Of a stretch of 64,000 nt of DNA, positions 17,659 through 27,361 are shown one piece after another. Below the pieces are notes generated by a model, which was not told the DNA's origin, made no database searches, and saw nothing but the letters and a program-made list of their open reading frames with translations. The DNA comes from Ruminococcus sp. FMBCY1 (GTDB lineage Bacteria > Bacillota > Clostridia > Oscillospirales > Acutalibacteraceae), in assembly GCF_023921805.1 (NCBI RefSeq), contig NZ_CP074197.1, positions 930,001-994,000 on the forward strand. The letters run 5' to 3'. Position numbers and translations under genes: made by a program. Within the stretch, counting starts at the first letter, position 1. Each line of letters starts with the position of its first letter.

Positions 17659-19008
17659 TTAGGCTTTATCATCAGTCGCAACTTTCTCGGTTGCTTTCTG
17701 ATTATTGTTAAGTTCAATAAATCTTATCTGATTTACACTCAGCACATAAGCTGTAGTATCGGAAGAAAGAATTATATTTTTAGAACCTGCGCCCGTTTCG
17801 GTTGCGAATACTTTATCGCCCTTTGTATTGTAAACATTTGCGGTATTTCCGTCAAGCAAAGCGATTTTGTCCTTGTAAACCGAAATGGCGTCAGCTTTGC
17901 TGTCTGTATCGATTTTAGATTTTTGAGAGCCGTTTGAATCATATGTATAAACCGAGCAACTTCTGCCGTCGCCGCTTCTTGAGAGTGCAACCGCATATGT
18001 CAATGTATCCATATTAAAATAATAATTTGAAAGTGTCATTGACTCATAAGAATTTGTTACAAAATTCTCATCGCCTTTTTTTACAACATAAGACGCTGTA
18101 TTGCCCACAAGTGCAACTCTGTTGTCGGTCAAATATTTTGATGCGATAATTACATCGCCGTCAATTTTTATAACCTGTTCAGGCTCTTGCTTTGAAAAAT
18201 CGAGCATATATACTGCGGAAATGACTTTACCGTTTTCAGTAGTTATACCCGTTGCGGCACAGCCTGTACCGTTACTGTTTAATGTAACCGAAGTAATATA
18301 ATATTCCGAAAAAGAATATTTGAAAATTCTGTTATTATCTTTATTAAAAGCCAAAAGTGTAGAAAGATAACCGTTGCCCTCGGTAACAATTGCATATACA
18401 CCGTTAGATGCAATATCGGCAGTGTAAATATCATCATCCGTATTTGATGCAAAAAGCTGCTTATCAAGCGAGTTTACTTCGTATCCTTTGCCGCCGAGGT
18501 CATATGTAAGGAACATATTTTTGTTGCTTACGAGAATCGGCTTTGAATACTTAAGCTGTGTACTGAATATATCACTTCCCGATGAATTTAAAGTGACAAA
18601 GGAAGTATCAGATGCATAAGCTATGTGTCCGTCAGAAAGCACAAAGTTATTTGTATTAACCTCTGTTCCCGTAATAGATACGGGATATCCGTTACCCGCA
18701 TTGCCGAGTACATCGTATGTCCACCAGTTTGCAATACTTTCGGGCGAAAGTCTGTCTCTGTTGGCAAAAGCAAATACTACAAGTCCTGCCGCAAGTACCA
18801 CACATACGGAAATAATTATTTTCTTGACTGCCGCAGGCGACATTTCTGTTTTTTCAAGTTCATAGTCCTCAAGCGGTACATCTTCGTAACTTATAACATC
18901 ACGGTCAGTCTTTTTTGCTTTTGTTTCGGCAAAGCGATGGCCTTTTGACTTTGGTTTTGATTTTGTTTTTGAATTATCTTTAGATTTCTCAAATTTACCG
19001 GAAAACAT
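17659..19008 (-). CDS. DUF5711-like membrane-anchored beta-propeller protein
   Basis: 449 residues. A Lys-rich cytoplasmic tail (1-65) leads into one membrane helix (about 63-85, IIISVCVVLAAGLVVFAFA). The outside part is built of repeated short beta-strand units (for example NNFVLSDGHIAYASDTSFVTL and SVYKDKIALLDGNTANVYNT), consistent with a propeller of the DUF5711 type. The function is unknown. It lies between truA (30 bp upstream) and cvpA (12 bp downstream) and is probably co-transcribed with them, but the operon gives no firm clue to its role. Confidence 0.7.
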   Translation of the reverse strand: MFSGKFEKSKDNSKTKSKPKSKGHRFAETKAKKTDRDVISYEDVPLEDYELEKTEMSPAAVKKIIISVCVVLAAGLVVFAFANRDRLSPESIANWWTYDVLGNAGNGYPVSITGTEVNTNNFVLSDGHIAYASDTSFVTLNSSGSDIFSTQLKYSKPILVSNKNMFLTYDLGGKGYEVNSLDKQLFASNTDDDIYTADIASNGVYAIVTEGNGYLSTLLAFNKDNNRIFKYSFSEYYITSVTLNSNGTGCAATGITTENGKVISAVYMLDFSKQEPEQVIKIDGDVIIASKYLTDNRVALVGNTASYVVKKGDENFVTNSYESMTLSNYYFNMDTLTYAVALSRSGDGRSCSVYTYDSNGSQKSKIDTDSKADAISVYKDKIALLDGNTANVYNTKGDKVFATETGAGSKNIILSSDTTAYVLSVNQIRFIELNNNQKATEKVATDDKA

Positions 19009-19038
19009 TTCTGTTCACTCCTTCAGGTAAATAACCCC

Positions 19039-19806
19039 TTAATCGTAATTAACCCTGTTAAGATACAGACCACAGGGCTGTGCTGTAGGGCCTGCAAATT
19101 TTCTGTCTTTTTTTTCGATTATACCCGCAATTCCGTCAACAGGTATCTTTCCCTGCTGAATCCTTAAAAGAGTACCGACCATAATTCTTACCATATTATA
19201 AAGGAATCCGTCAGCCTCTACTTTAATAGTTACAAGATTACCCTCTCTTGTAACCGAAAAAGCTTTTACTGTTCGTGTCATATCTCCTTTTTCTCTGCTG
19301 TCGAGAGTGCAAAAAGAAGTAAAATCGTGAGTACCCACATAAGCCTGAGCCGCACTGTTAAGCATATCTTCGTCAAGCTTATATCTGTAATGAAGAGCAT
19401 AACCGTCAAGAAACGGATTTCGCACTTCGGTGTTCCATATTTTATAAATATATTCCTTGCTTGTGCAACTGTATCTTGCGTGAAAATCAATGTCTGCCTC
19501 TTCACAGTCAAGCACCGCAATACTAAGCGGCAACCATCGGTTTAATGCCGCTTTTAACCTTACATCGGCAATCGGATGTGAAGTTTTGAGGCTTATACAG
19601 TACATATTTGCGTGAACTCCGCTGTCCGTACGGCTGCACCCTTTTAAATCAAAATCATCACCGATAATTTTAGACAATGCAGTCTGAAAAGCCTCCTGCA
19701 CAGTCATTGCGTTGTTCTGAATCTGCCAACCGTGGAACTGCCTGCCGTCATATGAAATTGTAAGTTTAAAATTTCTTAAAGTGCTGCCGGAATCAATATG
19801 TTGCAT
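19039..19806 (-). CDS. truA: tRNA pseudouridine(38-40) synthase
   Basis: 255 residues, normal TruA length. The N-terminal strand is FKLTISYDGRQFHGWQIQ, the catalytic Asp is in GCSRTDSGVHA (about residue 60), and ARYSCTSKEYIYKIWN and FLYNMVRIMVGTL are family blocks. It makes pseudouridine at positions 38-40 of tRNA anticodon arms. The open frame runs on upstream to 19920, but ATG at 19806 has GGAG spaced before it and matches the family's N-terminus. This start overlaps the end of ecfT by 31 bp, so translation is likely coupled. Confidence 0.94.
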   Translation of the reverse strand: MQHIDSGSTLRNFKLTISYDGRQFHGWQIQNNAMTVQEAFQTALSKIIGDDFDLKGCSRTDSGVHANMYCISLKTSHPIADVRLKAALNRWLPLSIAVLDCEEADIDFHARYSCTSKEYIYKIWNTEVRNPFLDGYALHYRYKLDEDMLNSAAQAYVGTHDFTSFCTLDSREKGDMTRTVKAFSVTREGNLVTIKVEADGFLYNMVRIMVGTLLRIQQGKIPVDGIAGIIEKKDRKFAGPTAQPCGLYLNRVNYD

Positions 19807-20588
19807 AAAACCACTCCGCAAATTACAAGTCCAACTGTTATCAAACCGATAACATCTCGTTTTGCCATATGAATACTCTTCATTCTTGTTCTGCCCTCGC
19901 CGCCGTGATAGCAACGACATTCCATAGCTGTTGCAAGGTCATACGCTCTTCTGAACGATGAAACAAACAACGGAACAAGAATAGGAATCAATGCTTTTAT
20001 TCGTGCAATGACATTACCGCCCTCAAGGTCTGCTCCTCTTGCTTTCTGCGCCTGCATAATTTTATCGGTTTCTTCAAGCAAAGTAGGCACAAATCGCAGT
20101 GCAAGCGACATCATCATAGCAATTTCGTGTACAGGAAAATGTACTTTATTTAAAGGCTTCATCAATCTTTCGATTGCGTCCGTAAGCTCTGTCGGAGATG
20201 TTGTAAAAGTAAGAGCAGAGCTTGCGAGAATAAGACAAATAATTCTAACCGTTACAAACACGGAACGGTTAATTCCGTTGACCGTAATTTTAATTATTCC
20301 CCACTGCCATATCGGATCTCCCGTACCGTAAAACAGATTTAATATTGAAGTTACTATTACTATGAAAATAATAATTTTTAAACTTTTAAAATAAAACTTT
20401 ACAGGCACTCCGCTCATAAGAACTATAGCGGCTGTGCATACTGCCACAACGGCAAGAGCGGCATAGTTAAATGTGCAGAACACAAGCACCAGAAAAGCAA
20501 TAAGCATAATAATTTTTGCTCGTGGGTCAAGTTTGTGTATAAGGCTCTTTGCGGGGAAATACTGACCGAAAGCTACATCTCTTACCAT
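19776..20588 (-). CDS. ecfT: ECF transporter transmembrane subunit EcfT
   Basis: 270 residues with about six membrane helices. Family marks include the N-terminal HKLDPRAKII and the two coupling-helix motifs with Ala-Arg-Gly (QKARGADLEGG) and RRAYDLATAMECRCY. EcfT links the two ATPases to substrate-specific S proteins that bring in vitamins or metals. The start ATG shares bases with the ecfA2 stop (TAATG). No S-component gene is in this window, as expected for a shared group II ECF module. Confidence 0.94.
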   Translation of the reverse strand: MVRDVAFGQYFPAKSLIHKLDPRAKIIMLIAFLVLVFCTFNYAALAVVAVCTAAIVLMSGVPVKFYFKSLKIIIFIVIVTSILNLFYGTGDPIWQWGIIKITVNGINRSVFVTVRIICLILASSALTFTTSPTELTDAIERLMKPLNKVHFPVHEIAMMMSLALRFVPTLLEETDKIMQAQKARGADLEGGNVIARIKALIPILVPLFVSSFRRAYDLATAMECRCYHGGEGRTRMKSIHMAKRDVIGLITVGLVICGVVLCNILIPAAL

Positions 20589-21448
20589 TACCTTGCCTCC
20601 TTTTTTATAAAAGGAAGAAGGTAATCAACCGCTGAATCAACAGTCAGTATGCCCTCAGGCACATCTACTCCCCTTTTTCTGAGCTGTGACATTATTTTTG
20701 TTATCTGCGGAATACGCAGACCTATTTTTTCAAGCTCGTCACCTCTCGCAAAAACCTTTTGAGTTTCGTCAAACATAACGAGCTTTGATTTATTCATAAC
20801 CACAATTCTGTCTGCCACACGGGCAATGTCCTCCATACTGTGAGAAACAAGCAGAACCGTGTTCTGTCTTTCTTTGTGATAGCGTACTATCTGACTTAAA
20901 AGTACATCTCTGCCCATCGGGTCAAGTCCTGCCGTCGGTTCGTCAAGCACGAGAACATCAGGGTCCATTGCTATTACACCGGCAATAGCCGCTCTGCGCT
21001 TTTCTCCGCCCGACAAGTCAAAAGGTGATTTATACAAAAGTTCGTCCTTTATGCCCGTAAATTTTGCGGCTCTGCGAACCTCTTTGTCAATTTCTTCTTG
21101 TGAAAGTCCTTTGTTGAAAGGGCCGAAAGAAATATCTTTGTATACGGTTTCTTCAAAAAGCTGATATTCGGGATACTGAAAAACCATACCCACTTTAAAG
21201 CGTATTTTACGAATTTCCTTTGGCTTGTCCCATATATCAACTCCGTCAAGCAAAACCTGACCGCTTGTCGGTTTCATAAGTCCGTTAAGCATTTGCACAA
21301 GCGTTGACTTACCCGAACCGGTATGACCGATAATTCCGATAAGTTCTCCCTTGTTTACGGAAAAACTGACATCATTAACCGCCTTTTTTTCAAAAGGTGT
21401 TCCTACTCCGTAGGTGTAGCAAATATTCTTTAGTTCAAGGATACTCAT
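20588..21448 (-). CDS. ecfA2: ECF transporter ATPase, second subunit
   Basis: 286-residue ABC ATPase. Walker A is GHTGSGKST, the Q-loop is [18 protein letters not shown], the signature is [13 protein letters not shown] and Walker B is [12 protein letters not shown]. The Q-loop pattern with FQYPE marks EcfA2 (CbiO2) rather than EcfA1. It pairs with EcfA1 to drive EcfT-dependent vitamin uptake. The ATG overlaps the ecfA1 stop by 4 bp (ATGA), and its own stop overlaps ecfT. Confidence 0.94.
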   Translation of the reverse strand: MSILELKNICYTYGVGTPFEKKAVNDVSFSVNKGELIGIIGHTGSGKSTLVQMLNGLMKPTSGQVLLDGVDIWDKPKEIRKIRFKVGMVFQYPEYQLFEETVYKDISFGPFNKGLSQEEIDKEVRRAAKFTGIKDELLYKSPFDLSGGEKRRAAIAGVIAMDPDVLVLDEPTAGLDPMGRDVLLSQIVRYHKERQNTVLLVSHSMEDIARVADRIVVMNKSKLVMFDETQKVFARGDELEKIGLRIPQITKIMSQLRKRGVDVPEGILTVDSAVDYLLPFIKKEAR

Positions 21449-22290
21449 TTCAACACCTCCATAAGCAAATCAACACATTCGTCACTGTCAAGCGGCATTT
21501 TGTCAATTTTCGCACCGCAGCCGATAAGTCGGTAGACAAGCTCTGTTGCCTGCGGAACATCAAGTCTGTGCTTTTTCAAAAGTTCAACCTGTGAAAAAAC
21601 ATTGTCGGGTGTTCCCTCTGTGAGCACCTTACCGCTGTCCATTACAATTACTCTGTCGGCAAGTACCGCCTCATCCATATAATGTGTAATAAGCACAACG
21701 GTAATACCTTTTTCTTTATTCAATTTTAAAAGGGTTGACATAACCTCTTCTCTGCCGTTCGGGTCAAGCATTGCGGTAGGTTCGTCAAGTACGATGCAGT
21801 CAGGCTGCATTGCAAGTATGCCCGCAATAGCAACTCTTTGTTTCTGACCGCCCGAAAGTTTGTAAGGTGCGTCTTTTCTGAAATCGTACATATCAACGGC
21901 TTTCAGTGCGTCATCAACCCTACGCCTTATTTCAGACGGTTCAACTCCGAGGTTTTCCGGACCAAACGCAACATCTTCTTCAACAACGCTTGCTACAAGC
22001 TGATTGTCGGGATTTTGCAGTACAAGACCTACCTTTTTGCGAATATCAAGAGTTTTTTCTTCATCTGCCGTATCGTCGCCGTCAACAAATACTTTTCCTT
22101 TGTCGGGAACAAGCATTGCATTCAGATGTTTGGCGACAGTTGATTTTCCGCATCCGTTATGACCAAGCAAGGCTACAAACTCGCCCTTTTCTATTTCCAA
22201 AGACACGCCGTCAACTGCATTTACTATAGGCTGACCCTCGTCTTCGGACATATAAGAAAAAAATATATTTTGAATAGAGATAAACTTCAT
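21445..22290 (-). CDS. ecfA1: ECF transporter ATPase, first subunit
   Basis: 281-residue ABC ATPase with Walker [11 protein letters not shown]-loop [21 protein letters not shown], signature [13 protein letters not shown] and Walker [13 protein letters not shown]. The QNPDNQ loop is the mark of EcfA1 (CbiO1). It follows the methyltransferase gene by 3 bp and overlaps ecfA2 by 4 bp, so the ecfA1-ecfA2-ecfT module is translated as a coupled set. Confidence 0.94.
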   Translation of the reverse strand: MKFISIQNIFFSYMSEDEGQPIVNAVDGVSLEIEKGEFVALLGHNGCGKSTVAKHLNAMLVPDKGKVFVDGDDTADEEKTLDIRKKVGLVLQNPDNQLVASVVEEDVAFGPENLGVEPSEIRRRVDDALKAVDMYDFRKDAPYKLSGGQKQRVAIAGILAMQPDCIVLDEPTAMLDPNGREEVMSTLLKLNKEKGITVVLITHYMDEAVLADRVIVMDSGKVLTEGTPDNVFSQVELLKKHRLDVPQATELVYRLIGCGAKIDKMPLDSDECVDLLMEVLK

Positions 22291-22293
22291 TAA

Positions 22294-23157
22294 TTACTTC
22301 TCCCAGATAGCTGTTGAGCCGCACGGCAGAACAAGTCCTGTGTCAGTTACAGGCAATCCGATTTCACTGCTTGAAACCTTACCGCCGAATTTTGTTTTCA
22401 GCAAAACGCCGAGCAAATATTCCATAACCGCAGGCGAAAGACCTGTTGTGTAGGAATTAAGAATAAAGAAAGCAGGGTCATCTGACATAACCTGTCTGCA
22501 AAGTTCAACCAACGGATAGAGCTGTTCCTCAAGTTTCCAAACTTCACCGCCCGGACCTCTTCCGTATGACGGCGGATCCATAATGATACCGTCATATCGG
22601 TTGCCTCTTCTGATTTCACGCTGAACGAATTTTGCACAATCGTCAACAAGCCATCTTACGGGTTTGTCGGCAATATTACTTGATACAGCGTTTTCCTTTG
22701 CCCACTGTACCATACCTTTTGAAGCGTCTACATGACACACGCTTGCACCTGCTTTCATACACGCAAGCGTTGCACAGCCGGTGTAGCCGAAAAGGTTTAA
22801 TATTTTAAGAGGTCTGCCCTCTTTTTTTATTTTTTCTGCGGCAAAGTCCCAATTCACAGCCTGCTCGGGAAAAACACCCGTGTGTTTAAATCCCATAGGC
22901 TTTATGTTAAATGTAAGACTGCCGTAATTTATACTCCATTGTGCGGGGATTTTTTTGTATTGCTCCCAGCTGCCTCCGCCTTTGTTGCTGCGGTGATAGC
23001 GTGCGTGAGCCGAATACCAAAGCGGATTTTCCTTTTCTGTTGACCAGATAATCTGCGGATCGGGACGAATTAAAATAATATTGCCCCAACGCTCAAGTCG
23101 CTCTCCGTCAGAAGCGTCAATAAGCTCATAATCCTTCCAATTTTCAGATAAACGCAT
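22294..23157 (-). CDS. RlmI-like SAM-dependent rRNA cytosine methyltransferase
   Basis: 287 residues. The C-terminal two thirds is a Rossmann-fold methyltransferase: motif I NLFGYTGCATLACMKAGA, acidic VDASKG, and the catalytic motif MDPPSYGRG. This places it with class I SAM-dependent RNA methyltransferases of the RlmI/RlmK group. The N-terminal PUA domain of RlmI is missing; short forms of this kind are common. The target position is not predictable. Its ATG overlaps the glmM stop (TAATG) and ecfA1 starts 3 bp after it. Confidence 0.82.
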   Translation of the reverse strand: MRLSENWKDYELIDASDGERLERWGNIILIRPDPQIIWSTEKENPLWYSAHARYHRSNKGGGSWEQYKKIPAQWSINYGSLTFNIKPMGFKHTGVFPEQAVNWDFAAEKIKKEGRPLKILNLFGYTGCATLACMKAGASVCHVDASKGMVQWAKENAVSSNIADKPVRWLVDDCAKFVQREIRRGNRYDGIIMDPPSYGRGPGGEVWKLEEQLYPLVELCRQVMSDDPAFFILNSYTTGLSPAVMEYLLGVLLKTKFGGKVSSSEIGLPVTDTGLVLPCGSTAIWEK

Positions 23158-24506
23158 TATGCCAATCTTTCCCTTACTACCTGTGCTGCCTCTTCTGCAA
23201 GAGCCTGAATCTGCTCAAGATTTTCGCCCTCAAGCATAACTCTTACGAGTGGTTCCGTACCTGATACACGAACTAAAATTCTGCCTGTGTCGCCAAGAAT
23301 TTCCGTTACACGATTAATTTCCGCTTTAACTTCCTTATCCGTATAGAAAGAAAGTTTGCCCTCGTTGCTTACCTTAACATTGATAAGTACCTGCGGATAA
23401 CGCTCCATAATCTTTGCAAGGTCGCTTAGTTTTTCGCCTGTGCGTTTCATAATTGAAAGCAGCATAGCACCCGAAAGTTCACCGTCACCTGTTGTTGAGT
23501 GGTCGAGGAAAATAATATGTCCGCTCTGCTCGCCGCCGATATTATAGCCGTTCTGGAGCATTGACTCAAGTACATAACGGTCGCCGACCTTTGTGGAAAC
23601 AAAATCAATGCCGTTAGCCTCGCAGAATTTTGAAAAGCCCATATTGGTCATAACAGTGCCTACGGCTGTATTCTTTTTAAGTTTGCCGTTCTTCATCATA
23701 TCGTTTGCACAAATAGCAATGAGAAAGTCACCGTCAACAAGATTACCGTTTTCGTCAACCGCAAGACATCTGTCTGCATCACCGTCAAAAGCAAGACCTG
23801 CACTAAGCTTATTTTTGCTTACATATTCCTGTAATTTCTTTGTATGGGTTGAACCGCAGTCTTTGTTGATATTAATACCGTCAGGCTCATCAAAAAGCAT
23901 ATGAACCTTAACACCGAGTTTTGTAAAAAGCTTTTCGGCGGTTCTTGAAGATGAACCGTTTGAGCAGTCAAGAGCAACTTCCATACCGCTTAAATCTTCG
24001 CCGACAGCCTCTGCAACATGATTAATATAATCATCAACTGCAGACTCAAGAGTATCTACTCTGCCGATTTCGCCGTCATTTGCTGTCGCATAAGGAACTG
24101 CGTGGTCAAGTACGATTTCTTCGATTCTGTTTTCGAGGTCATCTGGGAGTTTGTATCCCTCTGAACTGAAAATTTTGATTCCGTTAAATTCAAACGGGTT
24201 GTGAGATGCAGAAATCATTACACCTGCATCTGCATTGTATTTCTTTACAAGATAAGCAACTGCCGGAGTAGGAACTACACCTAAAAGTTTAACATTTGCA
24301 CCTACCGAGCAAAGACCTGCAATAAGCGCACCCTCAAGCATATCGCCCGAAAGTCTTGTGTCTTTACCGATAAGAATTGTCGGATGCTTAACTTCATCGT
24401 TTACAAGCACCATTGCGGCTGCTCTGCCTATATTCATTGCAAGCTCGGCTGTAAGCTCTGTATTAGCCACGCCTCTTGCGCCGTCTGTACCAAAAAGTCT
24501 GCCCAT
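23157..24506 (-). CDS. glmM: Phosphoglucosamine mutase
   Basis: 449 residues, normal for GlmM, which turns glucosamine-6-P into glucosamine-1-P for peptidoglycan precursors. The N-terminus GRLFGTDGARGVANTELT is diagnostic, the active-site serine loop is MISASHNPFEFNG, the metal loop is AFDGDADRCLAVD, the sugar loop is GGEQSGHIIF and the phosphate site is RVSGTEPLVRVM. It sits after ruvB (41-bp gap) within the long minus-strand run; the next gene overlaps its stop. Confidence 0.96.
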   Translation of the reverse strand: MGRLFGTDGARGVANTELTAELAMNIGRAAAMVLVNDEVKHPTILIGKDTRLSGDMLEGALIAGLCSVGANVKLLGVVPTPAVAYLVKKYNADAGVMISASHNPFEFNGIKIFSSEGYKLPDDLENRIEEIVLDHAVPYATANDGEIGRVDTLESAVDDYINHVAEAVGEDLSGMEVALDCSNGSSSRTAEKLFTKLGVKVHMLFDEPDGININKDCGSTHTKKLQEYVSKNKLSAGLAFDGDADRCLAVDENGNLVDGDFLIAICANDMMKNGKLKKNTAVGTVMTNMGFSKFCEANGIDFVSTKVGDRYVLESMLQNGYNIGGEQSGHIIFLDHSTTGDGELSGAMLLSIMKRTGEKLSDLAKIMERYPQVLINVKVSNEGKLSFYTDKEVKAEINRVTEILGDTGRILVRVSGTEPLVRVMLEGENLEQIQALAEEAAQVVRERLA

Positions 24507-24547
24507 AATTGTTTTTCCTCCAAGTTTTGTATTTAAAGTTGTATTTA

Positions 24548-25639
24548 TTAATTTTGTGAGTTTTTATCAAAAAGATTAGGTTGTGTCGGCATTGCATTTA
24601 CAGCACCTTTCGGAAAATCGTATCCGAGGTGACGGCAAGCCGCCGCCGTAATACATCTGCCTCTCGGTGTTCTGCTTAAAAAACCAATTTGCAGCAGGTA
24701 CGGCTCATAAACATCTTCAATGGTTACTGCTTCCTCACCGATAGCCGCTGCAAGAGTTTCAACACCGACAGGGCCGCCGTTGTAGAAATTGAGTATAGCC
24801 TCAAGCAGGCGTCTGTCGTTTCTGTCAAGACCAAGTTCGTCAATTTCAAGTCTGTCAAGCGCAAGGCGAGCGGTGTCGCAGGTGATGATTCCGTCAGACA
24901 TAACCTGAGCAAAATCACGCACACGCTTTAAAAGCCTGTTTGCAATTCGTGGCGTACCTCTTGAGCGAGATGCAATTTCAAGTGCGCCGTCAGGCTCGAT
25001 TTGAATGTCAAGAATACCTGCGCTTCGTGTAACTATTTGCGCAAGCTCCTGCGGAGTGTATAACTCAAGTCTTAAAATAACACCGAATCTGTCACGCAAG
25101 GGCGCTGTAAGCTGTCCTGCCCTTGTTGTAGCGCCCACAAGAGTGAATTTTGGCAATGGCAAATGATAAGACGCTGCCATCTGACCCTTGCCTGTAATAA
25201 TATCTATTGAAAAGTCTTCCATTGACGGATAGAGGATTTCCTCTACCGAACGGCTCAAACGATGAATTTCATCTATAAAAAGCACATCACCCTGATTGAG
25301 GTTTGTAAGTAAAGCGGCAAGGTCACCCGGTTTTTCTATTGCAGGACCGGAGGTGATTCTTAAAGAAACTCCGAGTTCGTTTGCAATAATTCCCGCAAGT
25401 GTTGTTTTACCGAGTCCGGGAGGGCCGTATAAAAGTACATGGTCAAGCGACTCTCCTCTGATTTTTGCAGCCTCAATAAAAACCTTAAGATTTTCCTTTG
25501 CGGTTTCCTGTCCGATATACTCCGAAAGGGTTTTCGGGCGCAAAGGATTATCTCCCTCTATATTGTCTTCAGGGATTTCTGATGTATCAAGTATTCTGTT
25601 TTCAAAGTCAAATTCATCCGAAAACTCCGGTTTACTCAT
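24548..25639 (-). CDS. ruvB: Holliday junction branch migration ATPase RuvB
   Basis: 363 residues. Walker A is [14 protein letters not shown], Walker B is [10 protein letters not shown], sensor 1 is LVGATTRAG, the arginine finger region is [12 protein letters not shown], and the C-terminal winged helix ends with [20 protein letters not shown]. RuvB is the hexameric motor that moves Holliday junctions with RuvA. It starts 3 bp after the ruvA stop. Confidence 0.97.
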   Translation of the reverse strand: MSKPEFSDEFDFENRILDTSEIPEDNIEGDNPLRPKTLSEYIGQETAKENLKVFIEAAKIRGESLDHVLLYGPPGLGKTTLAGIIANELGVSLRITSGPAIEKPGDLAALLTNLNQGDVLFIDEIHRLSRSVEEILYPSMEDFSIDIITGKGQMAASYHLPLPKFTLVGATTRAGQLTAPLRDRFGVILRLELYTPQELAQIVTRSAGILDIQIEPDGALEIASRSRGTPRIANRLLKRVRDFAQVMSDGIITCDTARLALDRLEIDELGLDRNDRRLLEAILNFYNGGPVGVETLAAAIGEEAVTIEDVYEPYLLQIGFLSRTPRGRCITAAACRHLGYDFPKGAVNAMPTQPNLFDKNSQN

Positions 25640-25642
25640 TTA

Positions 25643-26233
25643 TCAATTTCTTCCCATCTGTTTTAATGTCATTGCTATAAGCTGTTCAACAGGCAAACCT
25701 GCGTCAAAATTTGCAAGAACAGGCGAAACATCGGCAGGTGTATAGCCAAGCACACCGAGTGCCTCTATTGCCTTCGCAACATTTCCGCCGGCAGTCTGCG
25801 GCATTTGTACATTGCCCGATTGAGTCTGTTCTGATTTTGCAAGCTTGTCCTTAAGTTCAAGTATAATGCGCTGGGCAATTTTTTTGCCGATGCCTTGCGC
25901 TCTTGTAATTGTTTTTATATCATCGGTCGCTATAGCCATAGCTACCTGTTCTGCGGTAAGTTCGGACAAAACAGAAAGTCCCGCTTTAGGACCGACTCCG
26001 CTTACGCTTATAAGTGTTTTAAAGGTTGCAAGTTCGTTTTGAGTTGCAAATCCGAACAAATCGACTGCATCTTCACGCACATTAAGGTAGGTATAAAGAG
26101 TTACCTCGGAATTAAGTTTGAGCGTTTTTAGGGTATTCATTGTAGTCTGACAAAGGTAACCTACTCCGCCGCACTCAACTACTGCCGCAGAATTTTCCGT
26201 ATGTATAAGTTTTCCTCTTACCGAATAAATCAT
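25643..26233 (-). CDS. ruvA: Holliday junction DNA-binding protein RuvA
   Basis: 196 residues with the N-terminal OB domain (MIYSVRGKLIHTENSAAVVE), two helix-hairpin-helix motifs (TLISVSGVGPKAGLSVLSEL and AQGIGKKIAQRIILELKDKL), and a C-terminal domain III that contacts RuvB (EALGVLGYTPADV). Its ATG overlaps the ruvC stop by 4 bp. Confidence 0.97.
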   Translation of the reverse strand: MIYSVRGKLIHTENSAAVVECGGVGYLCQTTMNTLKTLKLNSEVTLYTYLNVREDAVDLFGFATQNELATFKTLISVSGVGPKAGLSVLSELTAEQVAMAIATDDIKTITRAQGIGKKIAQRIILELKDKLAKSEQTQSGNVQMPQTAGGNVAKAIEALGVLGYTPADVSPVLANFDAGLPVEQLIAMTLKQMGRN

Positions 26234-26742
26234 TCCCCTATTCTCCTTTCAAACATCGTTCTTCTAAGTGCCGAACCTGCCGCCTGAGCGTGGCAAATAG
26301 CTATCGCAAGTGCATCCGCCGTATCATCGGGTTTCGGTACTTCCGACAAATGCAAAAGTTTGCGTGTCATTTCCATAACCTGCGGCTTTTTTGCCTTGCC
26401 GTAACCTGTAACGGCAGTTTTTACCTGCAACGGCGTGTATTCGTAAATCGGTATTTTCAGCTTTTGTGCGGCAAGCAGAATAACTCCTCTTGCCTCCGCA
26501 ACCATAATTGCCGTTTTCTGATTGTTTTGAAAATACAGTTTTTCTATTGCAAGCGCATCGGGGCGGCAACGATTAAGCACATTAAAGATTTCATCATAAA
26601 TATACTCAAGTCTGTAATTAAAATCCATACCTGCCTGCGTTTCAACCGCACCAAAGCCGAGTGCCTTATAGGTATTTGATTTAAAACCGATTGCACCCCA
26701 ACCGACTATTGCATAGCCGGGGTCAATCCCGAAAATTACCAA
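26230..26742 (-). CDS. ruvC: Holliday junction endonuclease RuvC
   Basis: 170 residues. The catalytic acidic residues are visible: GIDPG at the N-terminus, the Glu in AIEKLYF, and the Asp pair in KPDDTADALAIA. RuvC cuts Holliday junctions resolved with RuvAB. I chose TTG at 26742, since GGGAGG lies 7 bp ahead and this places the Asp near residue 6, as in the family; an in-frame TTG at 26757 overlaps that ribosome site. It is the first gene of a long run with its own promoter. Confidence 0.95.
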   Translation of the reverse strand: MVIFGIDPGYAIVGWGAIGFKSNTYKALGFGAVETQAGMDFNYRLEYIYDEIFNVLNRCRPDALAIEKLYFQNNQKTAIMVAEARGVILLAAQKLKIPIYEYTPLQVKTAVTGYGKAKKPQVMEMTRKLLHLSEVPKPDDTADALAIAICHAQAAGSALRRTMFERRIGE

Positions 26743-26804
26743 GGCACTACCTCCCAAAATCGCAGTATCGTCATTTTAGCCTATACTACCGCATAATAAT
26801 TAGC

Positions 26805-26833
26805 ATTATATCACAAAACAATCTAATTATCAA
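26805..26833 (-). promoter_or_regulatory. Sigma-A promoter of the ruvC operon
   Basis: Minus strand: TTGATA (26833-26828), 17-bp spacer ending TGA (extended -10), TATAAT (26810-26805). About 60 bp before the ruvC start. Confidence 0.82.
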
Positions 26834-26864
26834 TAAAAATGCTCTTTAATTTGAAAAATATAAA

Positions 26865-27218
26865 TTAATTTTCGACCTGTTTTTCAATTTCAATTTGATT
26901 TCCGCAATAACCGAGAGTAAGTTTATCTCCGCTTACCGTATAATCAAAATTGTAGCTCTGCTTAAACTCCTTATTAAATATAATAAAACTGTTTTCATCA
27001 ATTACATATAAACCGTCAATTGTGATTTCGTCCTCACCCGATTTCAGAGTAAGTTTGGCGTTATTATCAGAAAAGCTCAAACTCACCTCCGCACCGCCTT
27101 TAAGCACGCCGTGCCAATTTTCACTTGTAAGCTCGTAGCTTTCTCCGGAGGTATCGGCAGTACACGAGCAAAAAATAAAACAAATTATACAGACAAAAAC
27201 AGCAAAAAACTTTTTCAC
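26865..27218 (-). CDS. Small lipoprotein of unknown function
   Basis: A 117-residue predicted lipoprotein. The hydrophobic signal ends in a lipobox-like FIFCSC near residue 20, with the second Cys a likely lipid site. The mature part is beta-rich (ISIDGLYV-like and DYTVSGDKLTLGYCGNQIEIE strands), similar in feel to small lipocalin-like domains, but I do not recognise a family. I chose GTG at 27218, because GGGAG is 8 bp ahead; ATG at 27224 is too close to it. The gene stands alone between ruvC and the divergent DUF2804 gene. Confidence 0.65.
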   Translation of the reverse strand: MKKFFAVFVCIICFIFCSCTADTSGESYELTSENWHGVLKGGAEVSLSFSDNNAKLTLKSGEDEITIDGLYVIDENSFIIFNKEFKQSYNFDYTVSGDKLTLGYCGNQIEIEKQVEN

Positions 27219-27295
27219 AAACATCTCTCCCTTCTCTTACAAAATATATTACAAAAAATATTTTATATAACCGTCTTACAAATTTGTTATTTTTC

Positions 27296-27325
27296 TTGAA
27301 AAGCATTATCTGTTTATGATATAGT
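27296..27325 (+). promoter_or_regulatory. Promoter of the DUF2804 gene
   Basis: TTGAAA (27296-27301), 18-bp spacer, TATAGT (27320-27325), 36 bp before the TTG start. Confidence 0.6.
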
Positions 27326-27361
27326 ATATTTGTATGCACATAAAAACTTGGAGGGATAATT

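Noticed and set aside
19807..19920. Longer TruA start
   Set aside because: The first 38 residues are the reverse of coupled ecfT coding sequence in another frame and do not resemble TruA; ATG at 19806 has a ribosome site.
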